From the NCBI RefSeq assembly GCF_003946305.1, contig NZ_RHNS01000013.1:1-64000 (forward strand): a stretch of DNA of 64,000 nt. The letters run 5' to 3'. The DNA is from Lacticaseibacillus porcinae (GTDB lineage Bacteria; Bacillota; Bacilli; Lactobacillales; Lactobacillaceae). Positions 28,601-36,200 of this stretch are shown here, piece after piece (position 1 is the stretch's first letter; each line of letters starts with the position of its first letter). A program made the position numbers and the translations under genes. A model generated the notes under the pieces. It made no database searches and was not told where the DNA came from. It saw only the letters and a list, made by a program, of their open reading frames with translations.

Positions 28601-29212
28601 ATGTGGCTTGAAGAACAAGCTTTAGCGCCTAACATTTTCGTGGGCCGACACAATTTCTATGATGCCGAACCAAATGCGGACTTTGCGCATCAAAATGTAC
28701 TTTACAATCGGCCAGGGCATAATCGTTTGATCATTGGCAGTTTTTGTAGTTTTGCGCAGAATGTCCGCTTCATCATGAGCGCTGCCAATCACCCAATGAA
28801 TACTTTCTCAACGTTTATTTTTCCAGAACTGGATCGTGATTTCATCGAAGAACTCGGGATGACTAAAGCTGACATGCCGATTAAAGCCGATACAGTGATC
28901 GGAAATGATGTTTGGATCGGACGCCATGCAGTGATTATGCCAGGGGTCCACATCGGCGACGGGGCCGTGATCGGCGCTTATGCATTAGTCACCAAAGACG
29001 TCCCCGCTTATGCAATCGTCGGTGGCAATCCTGCAAAAATGATCCGTTCGCGCTTTGATCAAGCGACTATCGATTGGTTGGAAGCCTTTCAATGGTGGCA
29101 GTACCCAGACACCATGTTAGACCAGTTAGTGCCACTACTGACGAAGGTGGATACGCAAGCAGCTCGAAAGCAACTGGAGCAACTTGCCAAACAACAAGCG
29201 CTGGCCTCATAA
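28601..29212 (+). CDS. Hexapeptide-repeat acetyltransferase, Vat/CatB (XAT) type
   Basis: 203 residues with left-handed beta-helix repeats (VIGNDVWIGRHAVIMPGVHIGDGAVIGA) and the XAT-type SFCSFAQNVRFIMSAANHPM region, whose His is the catalytic one in the family. Vat and CatB enzymes acetylate streptogramin A or chloramphenicol, but many chromosomal members have other or unknown substrates. Starts one base after the previous stop, so it sits in the two-component regulon. Confidence 0.78.
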   Translation: MWLEEQALAPNIFVGRHNFYDAEPNADFAHQNVLYNRPGHNRLIIGSFCSFAQNVRFIMSAANHPMNTFSTFIFPELDRDFIEELGMTKADMPIKADTVIGNDVWIGRHAVIMPGVHIGDGAVIGAYALVTKDVPAYAIVGGNPAKMIRSRFDQATIDWLEAFQWWQYPDTMLDQLVPLLTKVDTQAARKQLEQLAKQQALAS

Positions 29213-29263
29213 CCACACAAGGATATCCGTTCAAATTCAACATTCAACGATGACGGCCGAGAC

Positions 29264-29281
29264 AAATTTCCCGGGAAATTT
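29264..29281. promoter_or_regulatory. Perfect 18-bp palindrome upstream of an XRE gene
   Basis: AAATTTCCCGGGAAATTT. It lies 90 bp before the XRE start and is a likely operator. The core TTCCCGGGAA recurs upstream of another XRE gene at 46625-46634. Confidence 0.55.
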
Positions 29282-29371
29282 TCCCCGCAATAAACGCTTG
29301 CTAGTTGAATTCGTGCTTTTTCGTTGTGTTCTGAGCATAGCGCGCGTACGCTAAAAGTCGAGGTGAGGAAT

Positions 29372-30001
29372 ATGTTAAAAATGGGTGATGCCATTCGGCT
29401 ACAACGCGAACACATCGGGCTTTCACAATCAGGACTAGCCGCGCAGCTTGCGTTAACGCGCCAAGCCGTGTCGAATTGGGAACGGGACTTAAGTTATCCA
29501 GATGCTGATATGTTAGTCCAACTATCTACCGTTTTAAATTGTGATGTCCGAGTGCTTTTGGGGATCAAACAACGCGTGGAGTGGCAAGGGTGGTTGCGAA
29601 CACGCCTGCAAGACGTCCAAGAAATCATGGTCTTGCCTAAAGGCACCCCACAGCCAGACGTGGTAGCCGTGGCCAAACAATATATCAAAGAACTCTATGG
29701 CCTATTGCGCCATGAACCGAACCCAACGCCACAGCTGCTCGACATTACTGACGTTTTAGCCCAGGTTTATCGCAAACTTGATACAGCAAAGAATCCAGTG
29801 GCGTTGCTCAATCGCATGGTGAATTACATTCGCGTCAAAGCCAAAGCTGGCTATTATATCTTCCCCAAACCCCAAGAAAGTCTTTTGGGTGAACTTGCTT
29901 GGTTTGGTGCTAAAGCTGGGTGGAACGGCGCTTATATGTCTGATTTTTCCGATAAGCGCCAGTTTTACGGGTTGTTAGAGCGGATGCCGCGACGAGATTA
30001 A
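29372..30001 (+). CDS. XRE family regulator with C-terminal domain
   Basis: 209 residues: HTH_3 (about 4-60, LSQSGLAAQLALTRQAVSNWERDLSYPD) and a helical C-terminal part of unknown function. ATG is preceded by GAGGTGAGGAAT. Monocistronic between the acetyltransferase and a strong terminator. Confidence 0.82.
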   Translation: MLKMGDAIRLQREHIGLSQSGLAAQLALTRQAVSNWERDLSYPDADMLVQLSTVLNCDVRVLLGIKQRVEWQGWLRTRLQDVQEIMVLPKGTPQPDVVAVAKQYIKELYGLLRHEPNPTPQLLDITDVLAQVYRKLDTAKNPVALLNRMVNYIRVKAKAGYYIFPKPQESLLGELAWFGAKAGWNGAYMSDFSDKRQFYGLLERMPRRD

Positions 30002-30004
30002 AGT

Positions 30005-30043
30005 AAAGGGAGCCTTGACGAATTTGTAGTCAAGGCTCCCTTT
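30005..30043. terminator. Bidirectional terminator between convergent XRE genes
   Basis: Perfect 15-bp stem (30005-30019 with 30029-30043), nine-base loop, with AAA/TTT ends. Confidence 0.88.
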
Positions 30044-30103
30044 ATATTATGTTTTAGCTGAGCTCGCAACGGTGTGAAGGTTAATTCCGGTTGCTAGAAA
30101 TAT

Positions 30104-30721
30104 TTACGCACAATTTTTGCGATATTTCTGCGTGGAATAAGCAAGGTTGATTCCTAATATCCCTAACAAAAACGGTGAGAACGCCCAAAAATTTTCTCCC
30201 CAATTAAACCGCCAGCCTACCAGTCCGCAAATCACAATGCCAACCCCCAAGCCAATTTGTGCCACCAGTAATTCAGTTTGCGCCATTGTCCCCAGTTTAG
30301 CTTCTGCATAACGTTTCCGCATTAATTCGGCAGTCTTTCCTTGGGCTAAAAAAACACCAAGTAACAACAGTTTGGTCCCACTGCCGAGGTGAAAACCAGA
30401 TAATTGCAAAAAGCTCGCCACATAAATAGCCGAAAATAACATCATCATCACAATGCTGACCACAAACCCACGCCGGGCATCGCGCACGCCAGCTTCGCGA
30501 TGTTTCAACACTTGCATGAGTTCGCTATCTGGTCGCATTAATTCGTCTAAAGAAAGATCTAAGAGATCCGCCAGTCGCACGATACTTTCGATATCCGGAT
30601 ATGTGCGTCCTGATTCCCAACTCGACACCGTTTGGCGGCTGACGTGGCACATATCTGCCACTTGTTGTTGGGTGAGATCCTGATTTTTTCTTGCTTGCAT
30701 CAAACGTTGTCCAATAGTCAT
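30104..30721 (-). CDS. XRE regulator with membrane segments
   Basis: 205 residues: HTH_3 (about 1-60, LTQQQVADMCHVSRQTVSSWESGRTYPD) followed by four hydrophobic segments. ATG is eight bases after GGAGG, which rules out longer starts. Similar in design to the shorter XRE-membrane protein at 24.3 kb. A GCTACA/TGTAGC inverted pair about 70 bp upstream may be its operator. Confidence 0.8.
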   Translation of the reverse strand: MTIGQRLMQARKNQDLTQQQVADMCHVSRQTVSSWESGRTYPDIESIVRLADLLDLSLDELMRPDSELMQVLKHREAGVRDARRGFVVSIVMMMLFSAIYVASFLQLSGFHLGSGTKLLLLGVFLAQGKTAELMRKRYAEAKLGTMAQTELLVAQIGLGVGIVICGLVGWRFNWGENFWAFSPFLLGILGINLAYSTQKYRKNCA

Positions 30722-30827
30722 CTTCACTACCTCCAACGTCATTTTCTCACCAGACTCATCAGTTAGCGAGCAATATCCGTAAATCGTGAGCGCTACATTT
30801 TGTAGCATCCCCCCAAACCACGCAAAA

Positions 30828-30851
30828 ACGCCTAGTCCCCCGACTAGACGT
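30828..30851 (-). terminator. Dyp peroxidase terminator
   Basis: Stem ACGTCTAGT/ACTAGGCGT around a CGGGGG loop followed on the minus strand by TTTTG. Confidence 0.75.
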
Positions 30852-30867
30852 TCATTTAAATCACCCG

Positions 30868-31812
30868 TTAAAAAGCTTCCCCATCAGCGATTTTTCCTAA
30901 TACACTCAGCGATGGAATGAAGAACACTTCACCACTGACTGGCGTGGAGAAATCTAGTAGTCGATCAGATTTGGTAAACATCCCTTCAAGCATTCGCTTG
31001 GTGACGGTCCAATGACGTGCATACCCAATGAAATACGTCCCGTTCAGTCCTTCTGTGGGATTGCTGAAAGGTACATTCATCCGCACGATCTTATGCTCAA
31101 CGCCGCCTTCATTGTCTTGTGAGACCACGTTATGGGCGTTGTGGGCTTTTTCGTCGTCTTCCAATTCCACATCAGAGAACTTCTTGCGCCCAATAGCAGC
31201 TTCTTGCTGTTCGGTTTTCAACTTGTTCCAAGCATCCATGTTGTGATGATACATTTGGGCAAAGGCGTAAGAGCCGTTAATGAAGGTCGGATCTTCATCC
31301 CCGATCACCGCATAATCTGGTGTATCCAACGCACTCGGATTCTCCGTTCCGTCAACAAACCCAATGATCGCGCGCCCTTCAAAATACCGGAAGCCGTGAG
31401 TTTCATCGATCACTTTAACTTGTGATTTGATGCGATCCATCACATTGCTCATCAGTTCAAAAGGCACTGCTGAATTCTTCGCCCGAATATGGAAAAATAA
31501 ATCTGCTGGTGTGGCCGGTGCCGTGTACTTCGGCCCGACCACTGGTTGAAATTCTTCTAATTCTGCCGGACGTGGGGCATCTGGGAACAAGTAATCCCAA
31601 GCCCGCCGTGACAACCCAAACGCCACAGCAAGTCCTGCTTCTGGATACCGCACATTCAATGACGATTCAAAGGCTGGTAAACGTTCCGCCAAGTCTTGGA
31701 TCATTGCTAAGTCTGCGTCATGGTCTTCTCGCAACAAGTCCATCGTGGCAAAAATGATGTTATCCCCTGCATCTTTATAAACCGCTTGGACATCTCTTAA
31801 ATCAATTGGCAT
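30868..31812 (-). CDS. Dye-decolorizing (Dyp-type) heme peroxidase
   Basis: 314 residues with the Dyp signature GFVDGTENP (catalytic Asp, about 150) and a C-terminal half holding the likely proximal heme His. No Tat signal, so cytoplasmic and of the YfeX-like group. Peroxide-dependent oxidation of unknown substrates; in catalase-poor lactobacilli a peroxide-defence role is plausible. AAGGAGG upstream of the ATG. Confidence 0.9.
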   Translation of the reverse strand: MPIDLRDVQAVYKDAGDNIIFATMDLLREDHDADLAMIQDLAERLPAFESSLNVRYPEAGLAVAFGLSRRAWDYLFPDAPRPAELEEFQPVVGPKYTAPATPADLFFHIRAKNSAVPFELMSNVMDRIKSQVKVIDETHGFRYFEGRAIIGFVDGTENPSALDTPDYAVIGDEDPTFINGSYAFAQMYHHNMDAWNKLKTEQQEAAIGRKKFSDVELEDDEKAHNAHNVVSQDNEGGVEHKIVRMNVPFSNPTEGLNGTYFIGYARHWTVTKRMLEGMFTKSDRLLDFSTPVSGEVFFIPSLSVLGKIADGEAF

Positions 31813-31841
31813 TAGAACTCCTCCTTATTGAGACTGGTTCT

Positions 31842-31870
31842 AATATAGCATACTTTTTAACCGTTTACAA
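31842..31870 (-). promoter_or_regulatory. Promoter of the Dyp peroxidase gene
   Basis: Minus strand TTGTAA (31865-31870), 17-bp spacer, TATATT (31842-31847) with a TG extended -10. Confidence 0.7.
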
Positions 31871-31921
31871 AATAATTGCTCTCGACATATCGTTAACTTC
31901 AAGATTACTTCAAACATCCGC

Positions 31922-31950
31922 TTGCCATAACTGACTATTTAGTTTATTAT
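31922..31950 (+). promoter_or_regulatory. Promoter with operator 1 in its spacer (TetR circuit)
   Basis: TTGCCA (31922-31927), 17-bp spacer, TATTAT (31945-31950). The spacer contains ATAACTGACTATTTAGT, which recurs in inverted orientation at 32030-32048. Binding there would block RNA polymerase. Confidence 0.65.
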
Positions 31951-31990
31951 AAACTCTGTCTTCAAACAACATCGAAGATTAAATTCAAGC

Positions 31991-32017
31991 TGACGAGTAT
32001 TCACTCGTCATTTTATT
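31991..32017 (+). terminator. Terminator-like hairpin in the leader
   Basis: TGACGAGT/ACTCGTCA stem, loop ATTC, then TTTTATTT. It lies between the promoter and the first gene, so it may attenuate the operon. Confidence 0.5.
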
Positions 32018-32029
32018 TAAGTTTTAAAA

Positions 32030-32048
32030 GACTAATTAGTCAGTTATA
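32030..32048. promoter_or_regulatory. Operator 2 (TetR circuit)
   Basis: Perfect palindrome GACTAATTAGTC (32030-32041) extended to TAGTCAGTTAT, the exact inverse of ATAACTGACTA in operator 1. It ends at the ribosome binding site of the first gene. Confidence 0.6.
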
Positions 32049-32060
32049 AGGAGAATTCAT

Positions 32061-32591
32061 ATGCACGCAAGTACCGTATTGATTGCTGACGCCGTAGTAG
32101 TCACAGGCTTAGCTGCCATTTTCGGCCACCGTCTGATCAAGAATTACCACCGTAAGGCAGAAACACCGAATGCATTTTTGATCAAGAATGTTCGCTCTGG
32201 TTTAGTGATCCGTCCGCAAAATGCGGAAATCGCTGATGGTGTGCCGATCATTCAATATACCCCGCAGAATTGGGAATGTTGCACTTGGCAAATGATTGAA
32301 ATCGCTGAAAACACCTACCTACTTAAAGACCTTTACACGCAGAAATCTTTTGCCCCAGTTGGCGAACCAATTGCTGGTGCCTTGCTGCAACAGCGACCGA
32401 TCGGCGGCGACGTCCATCAACACTGGCAATTCAACCAACTCGACGATGGCACTTATACGATTCAACTTGTTGGAACTGATTTATTCATCACCAGCTCATC
32501 AGACACCGTCGACGACCGCCTCACCTTGCAGCCTGCCAGCTCGGAAGCTGACCAACGCTGGACTTTAACGCAACAACACCCGATCATTTAA
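32061..32591 (+). CDS. Membrane-anchored beta-trefoil (ricin-type lectin) protein
   Basis: 176 residues: N-terminal hydrophobic anchor (about 5-22, LIADAVVVTGLAAIFG), short basic stretch, then a domain with trefoil-like repeats carrying WQM, HWQF and RWTL (QxW-like) motifs. It may bind carbohydrate at the cell surface. No signal peptidase site seen, so it should stay anchored. AAGGAG upstream of the ATG. First gene of the TetR-controlled operon. Trefoil assignment is by motif only. Confidence 0.6.
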   Translation: MHASTVLIADAVVVTGLAAIFGHRLIKNYHRKAETPNAFLIKNVRSGLVIRPQNAEIADGVPIIQYTPQNWECCTWQMIEIAENTYLLKDLYTQKSFAPVGEPIAGALLQQRPIGGDVHQHWQFNQLDDGTYTIQLVGTDLFITSSSDTVDDRLTLQPASSEADQRWTLTQQHPII

Positions 32592-32609
32592 TTTTTCTGG
32601 AGGAGCCCT

Positions 32610-33494
32610 ATGTCAAAAATCATTTTAATCACCGGTGCCACTGATGGCATCGGCAAAGTCACCGCTCGAGAATTAGCAGCACTTGGCCATCACGTGATCA
32701 TTCATGGCCGCAATCAGCAAAAAGCTGAACGGGTGGTCAACGAAATCAAAACTGCTACTGGCAATCAACACGTGAACTATTTGATTGCAGATCTGTTTTC
32801 TATGAAGGCAATCAAACATTTAGTCACTAACTTTAATGCCAAATACGATCACTTAGATGTGCTGATCAACAATGCCGGTGCCGTGCTTGATGCCAAGCGC
32901 TTTGAAACTGAAGACGGGATCGAAGGCACGATGGCGTTGAATGTGATGGCGCCGTTGCTACTTTCAGAATTACTACTACCTAAGTTGCGTCTGTCTAACG
33001 ACGGTCGGATCATCAATATGTCGTCAGCGACTCACCGCATGGCACATCCCGATATGCAAGACCTCAACTTAAGCCGAGTTGCCTCTGGCCAAACCCGTTA
33101 TGCCATCAGCAAGTTATTCGTGATTTGGAACACCCAACATTTTGCCGCCCGCTTGCAACAAGCTGGGATCACCAATGTCTCGGTCAATGTTTCCCACCCA
33201 GGTATGGCCACGACTAACTTCGGTCAAGATAGTAACAACGGATTTTTCAATAACTTGGTTTATAAAGTCGCCTTGTTTATCGGCAAAACACTACACGTCG
33301 CCACCCCTGAACAAGGCGCCGTCACCAATGTTTACCTCGCAACTAGCGACGCGGTCAAAGGCGTCAGCGGCAAATTCTTCGACAACAAGAAACATCAAGT
33401 TAAGCCGGCGACTGGTGAATACACACCGGCTAAAGAACTTGCCTTGTGGAACTACTGCATGGAAAAGATCCAACCTTGGATTGACGAAAACTGA
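32610..33494 (+). CDS. Short-chain dehydrogenase/reductase
   Basis: 294 residues with the NAD(P)-binding TGATDGIGK motif (about 7-15), NNAG (about 88) and active-site YAISK (about 170). The length and sequence resemble retinol-dehydrogenase-like SDRs. Substrate unknown. GGAGG precedes the ATG. Between the trefoil gene and tetR in one operon. Confidence 0.88.
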   Translation: MSKIILITGATDGIGKVTARELAALGHHVIIHGRNQQKAERVVNEIKTATGNQHVNYLIADLFSMKAIKHLVTNFNAKYDHLDVLINNAGAVLDAKRFETEDGIEGTMALNVMAPLLLSELLLPKLRLSNDGRIINMSSATHRMAHPDMQDLNLSRVASGQTRYAISKLFVIWNTQHFAARLQQAGITNVSVNVSHPGMATTNFGQDSNNGFFNNLVYKVALFIGKTLHVATPEQGAVTNVYLATSDAVKGVSGKFFDNKKHQVKPATGEYTPAKELALWNYCMEKIQPWIDEN

Positions 33495-33515
33495 ATGATT
33501 AGTTAAGGTAAAGCC

Positions 33516-34082
33516 ATGAGAACAAAAGACGAAAATAAAGTTAAAGCGATCAAAGAAGCGGTGATCGCTTTATGTCAAAAAGACGGCTTCACCAACTTAA
33601 CTACCGCCAAAGTCGCCAAACGCGCAGGTGTCAGTCCAGCGACGATTTACCTGAACTATGAAGACAAAACTGATATGTTGAGCCGTTTATATGAAGAAGT
33701 CAAAGCTGACCTCCATAAAGGCTTGGCTGGCGTGATCGCTGCTGCCGGTGATTCTGTGGAAGCGCAGATCCGCGCCATGCTTCACTATTCAATCGAACAA
33801 GTGCAAGCCCATCCCCAAGAATCTCATTTCGTTTCCGCATTATGGACGAATCAAGAATTGTTGGATGACGCCGCTCGTGCTTATGGTCAAACTGCCGCTG
33901 GTCCTTTGGTGAAGTTATACCAACGCATTGAGGACTCCCCTGAATTTATCGATGCGCCAGAAGTGATCGTCGCGTCAATTGCGACATTACCGACATTGGT
34001 TTTACAAACCGCGACGACATCAGTCGATGATGCCACGATTGCACAAACTATTGATTTAGTCGTGAAAGCTTTGAAACGTTAA
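33516..34082 (+). CDS. TetR/AcrR family repressor
   Basis: 188 residues: N-terminal HTH (TTAKVAKRAGVSPATIYLNYEDKTDML, given by its core AGVSPATIYLNYEDK) and a helical ligand-binding part. Last gene of the operon whose promoter carries paired palindromic sites, so autoregulation is likely. Confidence 0.88.
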   Translation: MRTKDENKVKAIKEAVIALCQKDGFTNLTTAKVAKRAGVSPATIYLNYEDKTDMLSRLYEEVKADLHKGLAGVIAAAGDSVEAQIRAMLHYSIEQVQAHPQESHFVSALWTNQELLDDAARAYGQTAAGPLVKLYQRIEDSPEFIDAPEVIVASIATLPTLVLQTATTSVDDATIAQTIDLVVKALKR

Positions 34083-34088
34083 CCGCTA

Positions 34089-34120
34089 AAAGCGTATGCC
34101 TTGCCAGACATACGCTTTTT
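34089..34120. terminator. Bidirectional terminator after tetR
   Basis: AAAAGCGTATG/CATACGCTTTT stem of 11 bp with a ten-base loop; serves tetR and the convergent reductase gene. Confidence 0.85.
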
Positions 34121-34140
34121 ATGTGGCGAAAATTCTTTTA

Positions 34141-35100
34141 CTATGGCAACACGACCACTTTCCCTAGCCCCTTAGACTGGGCTAAGTACTCATGAGCCGC
34201 GCGGGTTTCTGGTAAGCGAAATACTTTCTCCGGCGTCACATCAACATGATGTTGTTCGATGTACGTGAATAATTCATTGATTTTCTTCGCGTCAACATCA
34301 CCAGAATAAAAACCCGTTAAGTAGCGGTTATTGGGAATATCCATAATCGGGTCAAAGCCATCCAACGTCCAGATCCCACCGAGCTCACCGGTGGCACTTT
34401 CGATCCCAAATTCTGCTAAGTGTGACAATGAATCTCGAACGGCTGAAGGCCCGATCATGTCTACGATCTTGTCGAATTCCCCAACGCCTTCAGGTAAGTG
34501 ATTCGCGTCAGGGGTATGAATGATAACGTCGATGCCCAATGCTTTAAGCGCATCATCTTTTTGATTTGAGCGGGTTGTACCGGTGACGGTTAATTGAATT
34601 CCCGAAGCCTTCATGAGTTTCAAGATAGCAACGCCAACGCCGCTTGTCGCCGCCCGGATCAAAACGCGATCACCTGCTTGCAAACGCAAACTTTTAAAAA
34701 TCCCAAAGGCCGTGTAAAACGTTTCAGGAATTGCCGCCAGTTCTGCCCAATCTAAATTCGTCGTGACTGGATAAACTTGCGCGTTGGGCAATAACACATA
34801 CTCAGCGTAACTCCCATCATAGGCCCGACCCATTTCACCCATCAACGACACCACAGTTTGACCCACTGTCAAGCTATCAGGCACGCTAGTTGCGACAATC
34901 GTCCCAACTACTTCAATACCCAGAATTCGAGGAAATTTCACTGAAGGCGATTGCCCATCGCGAGTGAAAATTTCTGAATGATTGATCCCAAATCCATGAA
35001 CCTTCACCAATGTCCAACCGGGACGCACTTTGGGCGTTGGTACTTCGGTATATTCTAAGACCTCGGGACCTCCTGGCTGCTTGACGATCACTGCCTTCAT
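34141..35100 (-). CDS. Quinone oxidoreductase-like medium-chain dehydrogenase
   Basis: 319 residues of the MDR superfamily: N-terminal GroES-like fold, cofactor loop SGVGVAILKLM (about 155) and no structural zinc cysteines, so the zeta-crystallin/QOR group. NADPH-dependent reduction of quinones or enals is the family role. GGAGG upstream of the ATG. Confidence 0.85.
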   Translation of the reverse strand: MKAVIVKQPGGPEVLEYTEVPTPKVRPGWTLVKVHGFGINHSEIFTRDGQSPSVKFPRILGIEVVGTIVATSVPDSLTVGQTVVSLMGEMGRAYDGSYAEYVLLPNAQVYPVTTNLDWAELAAIPETFYTAFGIFKSLRLQAGDRVLIRAATSGVGVAILKLMKASGIQLTVTGTTRSNQKDDALKALGIDVIIHTPDANHLPEGVGEFDKIVDMIGPSAVRDSLSHLAEFGIESATGELGGIWTLDGFDPIMDIPNNRYLTGFYSGDVDAKKINELFTYIEQHHVDVTPEKVFRLPETRAAHEYLAQSKGLGKVVVLP

Positions 35101-35180
35101 TTGAATGACCTCCTTCTTCTTTGTCGTTGCTAGTCATTATAGGCGTACGCGGCTCATCAAAACAAGTTATTTAAAAAAAT

Positions 35181-35223
35181 ACTTGTAAAGTTTCAAATTG
35201 GTGTTAATATTAAAATTACAAGT
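35181..35223 (+). promoter_or_regulatory. Promoter region with ACTTGTAA/TTACAAGT inverted repeat, upstream of the osmolyte transporter
   Basis: ACTTGTAA (35181-35188) and TTACAAGT (35216-35223) flank the spacer and -10 of a TTGTAA, 16-bp, TAATAT promoter. A further AACAAGTTAT copy lies at 35161-35170. The arrangement fits a repressor bridging the promoter; the protein is unknown. Confidence 0.5.
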
Positions 35224-35252
35224 TAATCATAAAACAACAAGAGGCGAACACC

Positions 35253-36200
35253 GTGATTGAATTTAAAGCCATTACCAAAGAATATGCCAACGAAACGGCA
35301 CTTCAAGCCATCAACTTAAAAATCGACTCACGCGAATTATTTGTATTAGTCGGCCCATCAGGTAGCGGCAAAACAACTTTACTCAAAACCGTCAACCGCT
35401 TAGTCGTCCCAACCAAAGGCCAAGTCCTGATCGATGGCGCAGATGTCGCGGACACCGACCTCCAAACCTCACGCCAACACATCGGCTACGTTTTGCAATC
35501 TAGTGCCTTATTCCCCAACATGACTGTCATGCAAAACGCCGCCGTGCAACTTGAAGCTTTAGGCTGGTCCAAAACTAAAATCAAACCACGCATTGAACAC
35601 CTACTCCAATTAGTCGATCTTGATCCCAAACTTTATGCAGATCGCAAACCGGCAGAACTTTCCGGTGGTGAAGCTCAGCGAGTTGGGATCGTGCGCGCCT
35701 TAGCAGCTGATCCGAAGCTGATTTTAATGGATGAACCTTTTTCAGCGTTAGATCCAGTATCCAAACGCCAACTACAAAATTTGATCTTAAAACTTCATCA
35801 ACAGCTGGACACCACGATTTTGTTTGTCACCCATGATATGCAAGAAGCGTTGCGCTTAGCTGATCGCATGGCAGTCTTACATAATGGTCAACTGCAACAA
35901 GTTGGCGCCTCGCAAACGATCCTTGAACAACCTGCCAACGCCTTCGTCGCTGATTTCTTTAAAGAAGTGATGGCAACGCAACACACGCTAAACCAAGTCT
36001 TAGCCGCAGGATTTGGTCAACCATTGACTCAAGGGTCTAGTCAGACGATTGCGCCTAGCACGTCGATTTATACTTGGGCGGCAATACTTAAAACTGATCC
36101 ACACCTAGTTGTACAAGTAGGCACCAAACAACTGAAGGCGAGTGATTTGATCAGTTACCTCGCCACCTTACAAAAGGAGGATCGCCAAGATGTTGAATGA
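35253..36200 (+). CDS. opuCA: Osmoprotectant ABC transporter, ATP-binding subunit
   Basis: 315 residues: Walker A GPSGSGKTT, signature LSGGEAQRVG, Walker B LILMDEPFSALD and H-loop THD, in the arrangement of the ProV/OpuCA group. The C-terminal extension is short with no clear CBS pair. GTG start with AGAGG upstream. Overlaps the permease gene by 11 bases. Role: energises uptake of glycine betaine, carnitine or choline. Confidence 0.88.
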   Translation: MIEFKAITKEYANETALQAINLKIDSRELFVLVGPSGSGKTTLLKTVNRLVVPTKGQVLIDGADVADTDLQTSRQHIGYVLQSSALFPNMTVMQNAAVQLEALGWSKTKIKPRIEHLLQLVDLDPKLYADRKPAELSGGEAQRVGIVRALAADPKLILMDEPFSALDPVSKRQLQNLILKLHQQLDTTILFVTHDMQEALRLADRMAVLHNGQLQQVGASQTILEQPANAFVADFFKEVMATQHTLNQVLAAGFGQPLTQGSSQTIAPSTSIYTWAAILKTDPHLVVQVGTKQLKASDLISYLATLQKEDRQDVE

